Positions 45,136 to 53,513 of a stretch of DNA of 64,000 bases are shown in pieces (the first letter of the stretch is position 1; the number at the start of each line of letters is the position of its first letter). The translations under genes were made by a program, and so were the position numbers. Source of the DNA: CAXBNB01 sp965267535 (GTDB lineage Bacteria; Bacteroidota; Bacteroidia; Cytophagales; Cyclobacteriaceae); contig OZ254082.1 in the NCBI GenBank assembly GCA_965267535.1, forward strand, positions 3,596,001 through 3,660,000. The letters are read 5' to 3'. Under the pieces are notes generated by a model. The model saw only the letters and a program-made list of their open reading frames with translations. It was not told the DNA's origin and ran no database searches.

Positions 45136-46590
45136 TTATGCTATTATATCTTTCACTACATGACCGTGTACATCAGTCAGTCTAAATCTCCTACCCAGGT
45201 ATTTGTATGTTAATTTTTCATGATCGAGCCCCATGAGGTGCATAATAGTAGCCTGCAAATCGTGCACATGCACGGGATCTTTTACTATGTTGTAGCCAAA
45301 CTCATCCGTTTCGCCATAGGTAAGACCACCCTTCACACCGCCACCGGCCATCCATATACTGTAGCACCGAGGGTGGTGATCGCGACCATAATTGGTCTCG
45401 GTAAGTTTACCCTGACAATAGTTGGTTCTACCAAACTCGCCTCCCCAGATAATGAGCGTTTCATCTAGCAATCCTCGTTGCTTCAGGTCTCTGACCAACG
45501 CCGCAGATGCCCGGTCTACGTCTTGCGCCTGCAGGGGCATTTCGCCTACCAGGTTACCGTGCTGGTCCCAGCCCTGATGATACAGCTGCACAAAACGTAC
45601 ACCTGCCTCAGACAGCTTTCTGGCCAACAGACAGTTAGCGGCATACGTGCCCGGCACTACCGAATCCGCACCATACATTTTTATGATGTGATCGGGTTCT
45701 TTTTTGATATCAGTTACCTCCGGCACAGCCGTTTGCATGCGGTAGGCCATTTCATATTGCTTGATTTTGGCGTGCACTTCCGGATCGCCAAACTCCTGAT
45801 AACTCTGTTCGTTCAATACGGCCAGGTGATCCAGCATAGCTTTTCGGCTCTTCATGTCTATACCATCGGGATTGTTGAGGTATAAAATAGGATCTTCACT
45901 GGCACTAAACTGCACTCCCTGATGAATGCTGTCCAGAAAACCATTCGTCCATAGTTTGGAATAGACACCCTGCCCATTTCCCCTTCCTCTGGATAACAAC
46001 ACACAAAATGCAGGCAGGTTTTTGTTTTCACTTCCCAGACCGTAACTCAGCCAGGCCCCCATACTGGGTCGATTGCCTTGTTGTGCTCCTGTTTGGATAA
46101 AGGTCAATGCAGGATCGTGGTTGATTGCGTCGGTGTGCATCGATTTGATCACACAAATATCATCGGTAATCTTGGCTATACTGGGAAAAAGGTCGCTCAC
46201 CCATGTGCCCGACTGACCGTACTGTTTAAAACCAAACCGAGACCCTACGAGAGGAAACTTGTCCTGATTGGCTGTCATACCCGTGAGGCGCTGACCTCCC
46301 CGCACAGACTCGGGCAGGTCCTGCCCAAACATCTTGTTGAGTGTAGGTTTATAATCAAAGCTTTCCAGCTGCGACGGTGCGCCGTTTTGAAAGAGCATAA
46401 TCACGCGCTTTGCTTTAGGGGCAAAGTGCCTCAACCCTGCGGGTATCTCAGCCTGCTCCCTGCTTCCTCCTGAAAACAAATCTGGCAACAGCAATGAGCC
46501 TAGCGCTGCTCCGCCCACTCCCATGGCCATTTTACCTAAAAAATGTCTTCTGTTTACATTTAACTGATGTTCGAGAAATTCCTTTTCCAT
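45136..46590 (-). CDS. DUF1501 family protein, twin-arginine exported
   Basis: 484 residues. The signal NRRHFLGKMAMGVGGAALGS is a twin-arginine type. The body has an alkaline-phosphatase/sulfatase-like layout (VIMLFQNGAPSQLESFDYKP, HHPRCYSIWMAGGGVKGGLT, GYNIVKDPVHVHDLQATIMH), the hallmark of DUF1501. No formylglycine motif is present. These proteins almost always accompany DUF1549/DUF1553 PSCyt1 proteins, in Planctomycetes especially. It lies 13 bp after that partner and one base before the membrane PSCyt1-LRR gene. The activity is not known. Confidence 0.88.
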   Translation of the reverse strand: MEKEFLEHQLNVNRRHFLGKMAMGVGGAALGSLLLPDLFSGGSREQAEIPAGLRHFAPKAKRVIMLFQNGAPSQLESFDYKPTLNKMFGQDLPESVRGGQRLTGMTANQDKFPLVGSRFGFKQYGQSGTWVSDLFPSIAKITDDICVIKSMHTDAINHDPALTFIQTGAQQGNRPSMGAWLSYGLGSENKNLPAFCVLLSRGRGNGQGVYSKLWTNGFLDSIHQGVQFSASEDPILYLNNPDGIDMKSRKAMLDHLAVLNEQSYQEFGDPEVHAKIKQYEMAYRMQTAVPEVTDIKKEPDHIIKMYGADSVVPGTYAANCLLARKLSEAGVRFVQLYHQGWDQHGNLVGEMPLQAQDVDRASAALVRDLKQRGLLDETLIIWGGEFGRTNYCQGKLTETNYGRDHHPRCYSIWMAGGGVKGGLTYGETDEFGYNIVKDPVHVHDLQATIMHLMGLDHEKLTYKYLGRRFRLTDVHGHVVKDIIA

Positions 46591-46603
46591 GATCCTCTGA
46601 TTA

Positions 46604-48919
46604 TTAACTCTTCGTTATCGTTTCTTCCATATTGTAGATCGTATGCACTACCTGCATAAGGGCTGCTACAGCCACTTCGTCTCTTCCCTCTTTAGCCGGG
46701 TATTCGCCTACATCGATGAAGGTAGCAGCCAGATCCGGTTTGCTACCAAAGTGTTGAAGTTGCTCCTCATAGTACCCCACCAGCAGGTCGATTTCATTTT
46801 GCCGTGGAGCCCTGCAAACTATCCTCCTAAAAGCTTCCTCCACTTTACTCTTTGCCTCCTTGTGCTGGGTATCGAGCTGTTCGGCCAGCACCCGGGCAGC
46901 TTCCAGCACGGTAGGATCATTGAGCATAATCAGCGCCTGCAGCGGAGTGCTCGTAGCTAGCCTGTTTACTTCACATTGATCTCTGTTGGATGCATCAAAT
47001 GTGAGCATAACCGGCGGGGGTACTGTACGCTTGATGAAGGTGTAAATCCCCCTGCGGTATAGGTTCTCATCGTGATCCTGCACGTATTTTTGGAGTAACC
47101 CTCGTCCGGAAGAGGCTGCCTCCCAGATACCGTCGGGTTGGTAAGGTTTTACACTCGGCCCTCCTATTTCAGGATTGAGCAAGCCACTATTAGCCAATAC
47201 CACATCGCGTATCGTCTCGGCCTTAAATCGGGTACGATGCATACGGGCCAGGTAGAAGTTTTCTGGGTCTATGTCTAATTTTTTCTTGTTTACTACTGCC
47301 GATTGACGGTAAGTGGCTGACATCACGAGCTGCTTTACAAGACGCTTGATATCCCAGCCATTTTCCCTAAAATCTACGGCAAGCCAATCGAGTAGCTCAG
47401 GATGAGTTGGCAAATCGCCCTGCATACCAAAATCCCCAACGGTCTTCACAATACCCTGAGTAAAAAACTCCTGCCATATCCTGTTGACAAACACACGTGA
47501 AGTAAGTGGATGCTCCTCGGACAAAAGCCAATGTGCCAGTCCTAAGCGATTGGGAGCAAAACGGGTTGTATCGAACTCCATCACTGCCTTGGGAGTGCCA
47601 AATGTGACGATTTCACCCTTAGCATCGTAGTTACCTCTGTTGAGCAGATGAGTAGTACGGATGCCTACCGAATCTTTCATCACCATCACTTCCACATCGG
47701 CAGAATCCTTCTTGTTGATAAACGTGAGCAACTCATCGATCATCTCATCAGAAATACGCATTTTAGGAGGGTCGGCAAAAGAAGCATCAATAGTACCCTG
47801 AATACCTTTTTCGGGTACTTTATCGAAAAAGGCAAACGTACTAAAGTAGTCTTTCTGCGAAATGGGATCATATTTATGATCGTGACATTTTGCGCACTCA
47901 AAGGTCAACCCTAAAAAGGCTTTGCCGAGGGTGTTGGTTCGATCGGTTACGTACTCGATGCGATATTCTTCGTCGATAACCCCACCTTCCTGTGTGATTT
48001 TATGATTTCGATTGAAACCGGTAGCCAGGAGTGTTTCAGGGTTCTTGTCGGGGATAAGATCACCGGCCAGTTGCCAGGTGAGGAATTTCTCGAAAGAGTA
48101 GTTTTGATTGAAAGCATGAATCACCCAATCGCGCCAGGGCCACATGGTACGCAGGCCATCGTCCTGATAGCCATGCGAATCGGCGTAGCGAGCCACATCC
48201 AACCAGTGGACAGACATTTTTTCGCCATAGTGTTTACTGGCTAAAAGTTTGTCTACTACTTTTTCATAAGCGTTTTCATCGGAATCGTTGAAAAAAGCCT
48301 CTTGCATCTCAAGAGTGGGAGGCAAACCGGTAAGGTCTATAGATACACGCTTGAGCAAACGAGCCTTATCGGCCTCTTCGTTGGGGTCCAGCCCGATACT
48401 CTCGAGCTTTTGAAGCACGAAGTAATCGATTTCGTTATTTACCCAACTTTCGTTTTGTACAGCAGGAAGAGAAGGCTTCACAGGAGGCACAAAAGCCCAG
48501 TGCGGTTTGTACTCTGCTCCCTGCTCTATCCATTTTTTTATAATCTTGATTTCATTTTCGCTTACGCGCAAATTGGCTTCCGGAGGGGGCATCATTTCGC
48601 TGGAATCTTCAGATACCATACGCAAAAACGCGACAGATTCCTGAGGCTTTCCTTTTACCACAGCGTGCTTGTCCTTATAATCTTTCAGTGCTGCATAAGC
48701 CCCCTCAGGGGTATCAAGTCTCAGGTCTGCTTTGCGTTGCTTCTCATCGGGTCCATGACACGCAAAACACTTATCGGAAAGTATAGGCCTCACATGAAAA
48801 TTGTAATCGATCACCTGAGGCACTGCATTTCCCGATATCAGCGCTTTTTCAGGGCTGCTGCTGCAGGCTACCAACAAAGCTCCCGCCACCATTCCTTGCA
48901 AACATCTAAATACTTTCAT
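46604..48919 (-). CDS. PSCyt1-DUF1549-DUF1553 lipoprotein
   Basis: The frame opens at 48931, but the ATG at 48919 (MKVFRCLQGMVAGALLVACS) gives a normal lipoprotein signal and is preferred: 771 residues. Near the N-terminus PILSDKCFACHGPDEKQRKA is the planctomycete cytochrome c domain with CFACH. DUF1549 follows (RVSIDLTGLPPT, VHWLDVARYADSHGYQDDG, LTFECAKCHDHKYDPI with a second haem-like CAKCH), then DUF1553 (HPLTSRVFVNRIWQEFFTQG, FDASNRDQCEVNRLATSTPL). The set is thought to handle glycans or related polymers outside the cytoplasm, but no reaction is established. It is the first gene of a three-gene operon. Confidence 0.88.
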   Translation of the reverse strand: MKVFRCLQGMVAGALLVACSSSPEKALISGNAVPQVIDYNFHVRPILSDKCFACHGPDEKQRKADLRLDTPEGAYAALKDYKDKHAVVKGKPQESVAFLRMVSEDSSEMMPPPEANLRVSENEIKIIKKWIEQGAEYKPHWAFVPPVKPSLPAVQNESWVNNEIDYFVLQKLESIGLDPNEEADKARLLKRVSIDLTGLPPTLEMQEAFFNDSDENAYEKVVDKLLASKHYGEKMSVHWLDVARYADSHGYQDDGLRTMWPWRDWVIHAFNQNYSFEKFLTWQLAGDLIPDKNPETLLATGFNRNHKITQEGGVIDEEYRIEYVTDRTNTLGKAFLGLTFECAKCHDHKYDPISQKDYFSTFAFFDKVPEKGIQGTIDASFADPPKMRISDEMIDELLTFINKKDSADVEVMVMKDSVGIRTTHLLNRGNYDAKGEIVTFGTPKAVMEFDTTRFAPNRLGLAHWLLSEEHPLTSRVFVNRIWQEFFTQGIVKTVGDFGMQGDLPTHPELLDWLAVDFRENGWDIKRLVKQLVMSATYRQSAVVNKKKLDIDPENFYLARMHRTRFKAETIRDVVLANSGLLNPEIGGPSVKPYQPDGIWEAASSGRGLLQKYVQDHDENLYRRGIYTFIKRTVPPPVMLTFDASNRDQCEVNRLATSTPLQALIMLNDPTVLEAARVLAEQLDTQHKEAKSKVEEAFRRIVCRAPRQNEIDLLVGYYEEQLQHFGSKPDLAATFIDVGEYPAKEGRDEVAVAALMQVVHTIYNMEETITKS

Positions 48920-49106
48920 CAACTCGCACATTTTAGATTTTCAACTCTTACAAAGAAATAAACAAACCCTGCCTGCGGGGTGTAATATTTACCCATTTCG
49001 GTGGATTTTTTTAGGCACGCTCTATTTTTTTCACCCTCTATCGCAAGTATTATCCGGTTTGGGCTTCTAATGGAGAAATAAGTCTTTCATTTAAACAAAA
49101 ACAATT

Positions 49107-49586
49107 ATGAAAAGGAACATCATCATAGCCGCCGTGATCATGCTGGCCACAACAGTAGGTTTCAGTCAGGACAATGACCGAAGAAAAATGGCACACGGAC
49201 AAAAAGCGATGCACAGCAAAAGTGAAAAAGGAGACAGACATGAGCGCTTTGCCCGAATGCTGGAACTCACGGAAGAGCAGCAAAAACAAATCGCCGATAT
49301 CCGGTTTAAGTCGATGAAATCCGTAAAAACACTGCACAACAATTTACGCGAAAAGTCGGCCCGGTTAAATACCCTAAGCACAGCAGATAACCCTGACACC
49401 AAAGCCATAACCAAGGTGGCAGAAGAAATCGGAGATATCAAATCCAGGATTTTTGTAAATCAGGTACTTACCCGCCAGGAAATCCGTGCTCTACTGGACG
49501 AAAAACAGCAATTTAAATTTGATCAGATGCAGAAGATAATGCGCGCAAGAGGACCTAGGGGCAAGGAACACCATAGAAAAGGATAG
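49107..49586 (+). CDS. Spy/CpxP-like periplasmic protein
   Basis: 159 residues with a cleavable signal (MKRNIIIAAVIMLATTVGFS). The mature part is helical, highly charged and His/Lys-rich, with LELTEEQQKQIADIRFKSMK, the LTxxQ motif of Spy/CpxP proteins, and a second one like it, LTRQEIRALLDEKQQFKFDQ. Proteins of this kind are envelope chaperones or metal sensors. It lies 57 bp before an ECF sigma factor, so it probably belongs to or is controlled by that system. Confidence 0.75.
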   Translation: MKRNIIIAAVIMLATTVGFSQDNDRRKMAHGQKAMHSKSEKGDRHERFARMLELTEEQQKQIADIRFKSMKSVKTLHNNLREKSARLNTLSTADNPDTKAITKVAEEIGDIKSRIFVNQVLTRQEIRALLDEKQQFKFDQMQKIMRARGPRGKEHHRKG

Positions 49587-49643
49587 ACTTTGCCAGGTAA
49601 AAAATGTACTTTTGATAACGATAAGTGAGTTACCCATAACCAA

Positions 49644-50231
49644 TTGATCCTTTCTACTACACTACCTGAAAACACACTGGTTGAGCAATTATGCCAGGGG
49701 GATGAAGCAGCGTTTAACCGCTGTATTCATACCTATCAGGATATGGTATACAATACCAGCCTCCATTTTCTGGCTTTGCGTGAAGATGCCGAAGAGATAA
49801 CTCAGGATGTGTTTGTAGAAATGCACAAAAGTATCGGACAGTTTAAGGGTAACTCCAGCCTGAAAACATGGCTGTACCGGATTACAATATCAAAATGCCT
49901 GGAACATATACGGAAAATCAAACGCAAAAAAAGGTTTGGCTTTATGGTATCGGTGGGAGCTCTTGTCGGACATCAGGAAGAGCCCCGATCGATAGACCAC
50001 CCGGGCATAAGTGAAGAAAACAAAGAAAGAATGACGATGCTCTACCATCAGATAGACAAACTTGCAGAAAATCAGCGTATTGCTTTTACTCTACACCACC
50101 TGGAGGGATTGAGCTACAAAGAGATAGCCGAAACCATGCAGGTAAGTCTGTCGTCGGTAGAATCGCTCATTTTCAGAGCCCGGCAAAACTTAAAAAAACG
50201 ACTGTCGGCATATTATAAAAACAGGCTATGA
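49644..50231 (+). CDS. ECF-type RNA polymerase sigma factor
   Basis: 195 residues from a TTG at 49644; no ATG or GTG is available in frame ahead of the conserved start, so the TTG decides. Region 2 is EEITQDVFVEMHKSIGQFKG and NSSLKTWLYRITISKCLEHI; region 4 is FTLHHLEGLSYKEIAETMQV and SLSSVESLIFRARQNLKKRL. It directs RNA polymerase to envelope-stress or metal genes. The next genes encode a short membrane protein that could be its anti-sigma factor, and a Spy-like protein. Confidence 0.88.
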   Translation: MILSTTLPENTLVEQLCQGDEAAFNRCIHTYQDMVYNTSLHFLALREDAEEITQDVFVEMHKSIGQFKGNSSLKTWLYRITISKCLEHIRKIKRKKRFGFMVSVGALVGHQEEPRSIDHPGISEENKERMTMLYHQIDKLAENQRIAFTLHHLEGLSYKEIAETMQVSLSSVESLIFRARQNLKKRLSAYYKNRL

Positions 50232-50318
50232 AAAAACCCTATTCCATCGCTATTAACTTTGCATGGCTGATTACATGCAGCAGAGTAGGCTTCATTTGCC
50301 CCGAAAAACTGAACAACA

Positions 50319-50630
50319 ATGAAAGAAGATAAGGTAAACCAATACGTAGAAGAAACCCTGAAAATAGCCGGGCAAATGCGACATGCTCAGGCCCCTGAGG
50401 GTATAAAGGCTGCCGTGTATGAAAAAATACACGGACCCACAACTACTGCAGCTCCCTATCCTTACCTGCGGTGGGCTGCTGTAGCCCTACTCGTAGTAGC
50501 CAATGCGATAAGCTACCTTTCGTTTTTGAACGACGACACTACACTGACCGAAACCACGACCAACGATACAGCCATAGAAAACCTACTCAGTGAATATCAG
50601 ATCAACGAGTATGTGTACAATGAGTACTAA
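50319..50630 (+). CDS. Small single-pass membrane protein, probable anti-sigma factor
   Basis: 103 residues. Residues 1-48 are cytoplasmic and helical (KVNQYVEETLKIAGQMRHAQ, EGIKAAVYEKI), residues 49-68 form a transmembrane helix (LRWAAVALLVVANAISYLSF) and the short tail is acidic. No zinc-finger HxxxCxxC motif is seen. The position right after an ECF sigma gene and the cytoplasm-helix plus membrane-helix design are those of small anti-sigma factors in Bacteroidota. The gap of 87 bp to the sigma gene is longer than usual. Confidence 0.6.
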   Translation: MKEDKVNQYVEETLKIAGQMRHAQAPEGIKAAVYEKIHGPTTTAAPYPYLRWAAVALLVVANAISYLSFLNDDTTLTETTTNDTAIENLLSEYQINEYVYNEY

Positions 50631-50642
50631 AACCAGACTATT

Positions 50643-51173
50643 ATGACATTTTTCACTCAAAACCGAACCGCCACATATATCATAGCCGTGCTTATTGGCC
50701 TCAATCTACTCAGCTTGTATTTTTTTGTTGTACACAAAAGAATCGCTCACAAAAGACACAGTCACGAGTGGCATGACAAAGACAAGGGAAGTAGCAAAGA
50801 TGCAAGAAAGAGCCACATCGAATACATGGAAAAAAAACTGGGGCTATCGAAAGCGCAAAAAGAAACGTTTGACTCGCTACGCAAAAAACACTTTGCTGCC
50901 ATGCGTCCGATCTGGTCTACTCAAAAACAGCTCAGGGAGCTTATGTTTAACAACATCGGCAAGCCTACATTCAACGCTGACTCTGTAGCTCAGCTGATAG
51001 GGAAGCAACAGCAAACCATGGAGGCCGCTACATATCAGCATTTCAACGCCCTTCGTCGTGTCTGCACTGCCGAACAACAACCGCTGTTTGATGAGGCCAT
51101 TGCCTCTATCACTAAAAAAATGAATGAAAGGTGGAGTAAGCACAAGAAAGACAAAGACAACTCGAAAGATTAG
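50643..51173 (+). CDS. Membrane-anchored Spy-like / heavy-metal-resistance-type protein
   Basis: 176 residues. An uncleaved N-terminal helix (residues 11-30) anchors it in the inner membrane, with the rest outside. The mature part starts His-rich (HKRIAHKRHSHEWHDKDKG), then helical LGLSKAQKETFDSLRKKHFA and LIGKQQQTMEAATYQHFNAL, as in periplasmic metal-sensor and Spy-like families. It follows the candidate anti-sigma factor by 12 bp. The His cluster suggests metal binding. Its stop overlaps the stop of the convergent ion channel gene by four bases. Confidence 0.7.
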   Translation: MTFFTQNRTATYIIAVLIGLNLLSLYFFVVHKRIAHKRHSHEWHDKDKGSSKDARKSHIEYMEKKLGLSKAQKETFDSLRKKHFAAMRPIWSTQKQLRELMFNNIGKPTFNADSVAQLIGKQQQTMEAATYQHFNALRRVCTAEQQPLFDEAIASITKKMNERWSKHKKDKDNSKD

Positions 51174-51997
51174 CGAGTCTCTTTTTCCGCTTTCAATTCT
51201 TCCAGTATCATATCTACTTTTTTCTGGAGTTCGTCTAGTTTGTGCTGGGTATGCTCATGCTCGCCATGCACAAACTCCTTCATATTGGACTCCTCCTCCA
51301 TAGCATCCTGATGATGCATTTCGTTCATGGTATTTACCACTATGGCTATGAAAATATTGAGTGTGGTATAAGTAGCTATCAGGATAAAAGGGATAAAAAA
51401 CAGGTAGGCATACGGCATGGTTTCCATCATGGGCCTGGCTATGCCCGACGACCAGCTCTCCAGTGTCATCACCTGAAAGAGGGTAAACATAGAACTCCCC
51501 ACTCCCCCAAACAGCTCGGGAAACTCCTCGCCATATACATTGGTGCCCAGCACAGCAAAGATGTAAAACACCATAATCAGGAGCAGCGATATCCAGCCCA
51601 TACTGGGTATCGACTTGAGCAGTGCCTCTATGATCACGCGCAGTTTGGGCACATTGTTGATCAGGCGCAGGGTTCGTAGTATCCGCAACGTTCGGAATAC
51701 TGAAAACGGGCCTGCGGCAGGGATAACAGCTGCTGCCACAATCAGAAAATCGAAGACATTCCATGCGTTAGTAAAAAACCGAAAGCCAAATGCGTACATC
51801 TTCAGCAGAAGCTCTACAATAAAGATAGTGAGAATGATGTCATCCAGTCGTTCAAAAAAGTGGCCGTAGCTATTCATCCAGGATGGAGAAGTCTCCATGC
51901 CTATGGTAATGCTGTTGATGACTATGAGTGTGATGATAAAGTTGTGAAAAAGCTTTCCTTCAAGAAAATTTCCCAGCTTTACGCGATGACTTGGCAT
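51170..51997 (-). CDS. Bacterial voltage-gated sodium channel (NaChBac/BacNav type)
   Basis: 275 residues with six transmembrane segments. S4 is the voltage sensor: Arg102, Arg105, Arg108 and Arg111 at three-residue spacing in FRTLRILRTLRL. The pore filter is TLESWS at residues 178-183, followed by SGIARP; this is nearly the NaChBac filter TLESWAS, which is sodium-selective. S6 is LNIFIAIVVNTMNEM with the usual Asn. The C-terminal tail (residues about 250-275) is a short coiled coil that would hold the tetramer together. It acts in the inner membrane. The gene is alone on its strand. Confidence 0.93.
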   Translation of the reverse strand: MPSHRVKLGNFLEGKLFHNFIITLIVINSITIGMETSPSWMNSYGHFFERLDDIILTIFIVELLLKMYAFGFRFFTNAWNVFDFLIVAAAVIPAAGPFSVFRTLRILRTLRLINNVPKLRVIIEALLKSIPSMGWISLLLIMVFYIFAVLGTNVYGEEFPELFGGVGSSMFTLFQVMTLESWSSGIARPMMETMPYAYLFFIPFILIATYTTLNIFIAIVVNTMNEMHHQDAMEEESNMKEFVHGEHEHTQHKLDELQKKVDMILEELKAEKETR

Positions 51998-52204
51998 TAG
52001 TTGAAATTAGGTTGAATGATCGATTTAGCGCCAAAAATAAGAGATACTGCGTAAACTGGTACATAAAGAACGGATAACTTTATTAAAAATTAACACCACG
52101 CTATTCTCCATACTACACGCCATCACCAAACCTAAAATTCAACTTCCTTCCATCCGCTTGCAGGCTTAGAAATATCACTTCAACTGCCCGCGCCTCAGCA
52201 CACA

Positions 52205-53503
52205 CTAGAAGTAAATGGTACTCAGGTATTTAAATTCCTTTTCACAATCGTACTGATACTGATGCAAGCCATCGTTTCCGATCATAAACACCACTTCGTC
52301 TAATGGAATCACATCCAGGGCGTGTACATCTTTGTGGTGGGCGATCTTATTTTCATCTATCTTCAGTACATCGCTGGCATCAAATACTTTCAAGCCATAA
52401 TCACCCTCTGCCACAAACAGGCACTTGCCATTGATCCCCAACCCATGCGGGTTTTTCATGGGGTATGTCTTCACCAGTGTGGGCTGCTGCACATTGCTTA
52501 TGTCGATCACATCAAGTTGATTGGTAAAATTATCACACCCCGTACCCGATCGCAGGGTCACATACGCATAATCATCCTGCACTACCACCGGGTCGCAGGT
52601 ATTGATATGCGAATACGTGGAAATATAAGATGGTAGCTCAGGGTTGCTATTGTCATAGATGTGCATACCATTCCGTGCACCCAAAAACAACTTGTCTTTG
52701 TAAGGAAAGATGGTTTCTATGCCCCAGCCCAGATCTACTGTATTGCCTTCCTGAGGGCTGGCCAGATCACTGATATCAAACAATTTCATACGCCACTCAT
52801 TGATAGTGTACAAATACTGGTCGACTATCGTAAACCGAGCCAAAGAACCACCTACTCCTGTGGTAACTCCCGAAAAATCACCACTGCTATTGTTTGCGAA
52901 AGCCAGCGCATCTTCACCTCCTCCCCAGAACCAGCTGACGGCAGGTTGCCCCCCTTCACAATCTATTTCGATCTCCTCTTCACGCATTTCTACATCTATC
53001 ATCACTCCCAGTGTAGGATGCGAATAATAATATGAGTCAAACACATCCTGCACCCGCGCATGTTCGCTGATGGCCGACTGATCGGCAATGTTGAGCACCA
53101 CCAGATCCATATAATTATCGGCATACAAATAATCCCCTCTGGCAGCCAGGTCTTTGTTTCCCGGCAGGTTCACAAAACCAATAGCCGTTGGATTTTTCAG
53201 GTCTCTGTTGTCGATCACGTGTATCCCCTTATCCACTTCATTGATGTAGACAAACCCATCCTTATAATATATCTTTCCCGGGTTTTCTATCTCTCTGGGG
53301 TTTTCATAGGCCGCCGTTACTCTTACCTGCTCCATAGGGGCATATACCGGGTCATAATACGCCACGAGCTGATTTGGACAATCGTCTTCTTTGCACCCAG
53401 TGCCCAGTAGTGTGAGAAAAAACAAAAGCAACAAGACCAAAACAGACAATTTTGACCAATCGCCGGGTGTCGGCTTTTCGGTAGGCATTGTGTTGGATTT
53501 CAT
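52205..53503 (-). CDS. LVIVD-repeat lipoprotein
   Basis: 432 residues. A long hydrophobic segment ends FLTLLGTGCKEDDC, a lipobox with Cys37 in the longer start. The body is built of LVIVD repeats that form a beta-propeller (KIYYKDGFVYINEVDKGIHV, GDYLYADNYMDLVVLNI, YAYVTLRSG and LDVIDISNVQQPTLVKTYP). It is surface or periplasmic and probably a binding scaffold. It follows the beta-barrel protein gene by 10 bp and is the third gene of an ECF sigma operon. Confidence 0.8.
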   Translation of the reverse strand: MKSNTMPTEKPTPGDWSKLSVLVLLLLFFLTLLGTGCKEDDCPNQLVAYYDPVYAPMEQVRVTAAYENPREIENPGKIYYKDGFVYINEVDKGIHVIDNRDLKNPTAIGFVNLPGNKDLAARGDYLYADNYMDLVVLNIADQSAISEHARVQDVFDSYYYSHPTLGVMIDVEMREEEIEIDCEGGQPAVSWFWGGGEDALAFANNSSGDFSGVTTGVGGSLARFTIVDQYLYTINEWRMKLFDISDLASPQEGNTVDLGWGIETIFPYKDKLFLGARNGMHIYDNSNPELPSYISTYSHINTCDPVVVQDDYAYVTLRSGTGCDNFTNQLDVIDISNVQQPTLVKTYPMKNPHGLGINGKCLFVAEGDYGLKVFDASDVLKIDENKIAHHKDVHALDVIPLDEVVFMIGNDGLHQYQYDCEKEFKYLSTIYF

Positions 53504-53513
53504 AGTTATAGGA

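Noticed and set aside
48302..48961. 219-codon open frame on the plus strand
   Set aside because: It is antisense to the PSCyt1-DUF1549 gene and shows no family features.
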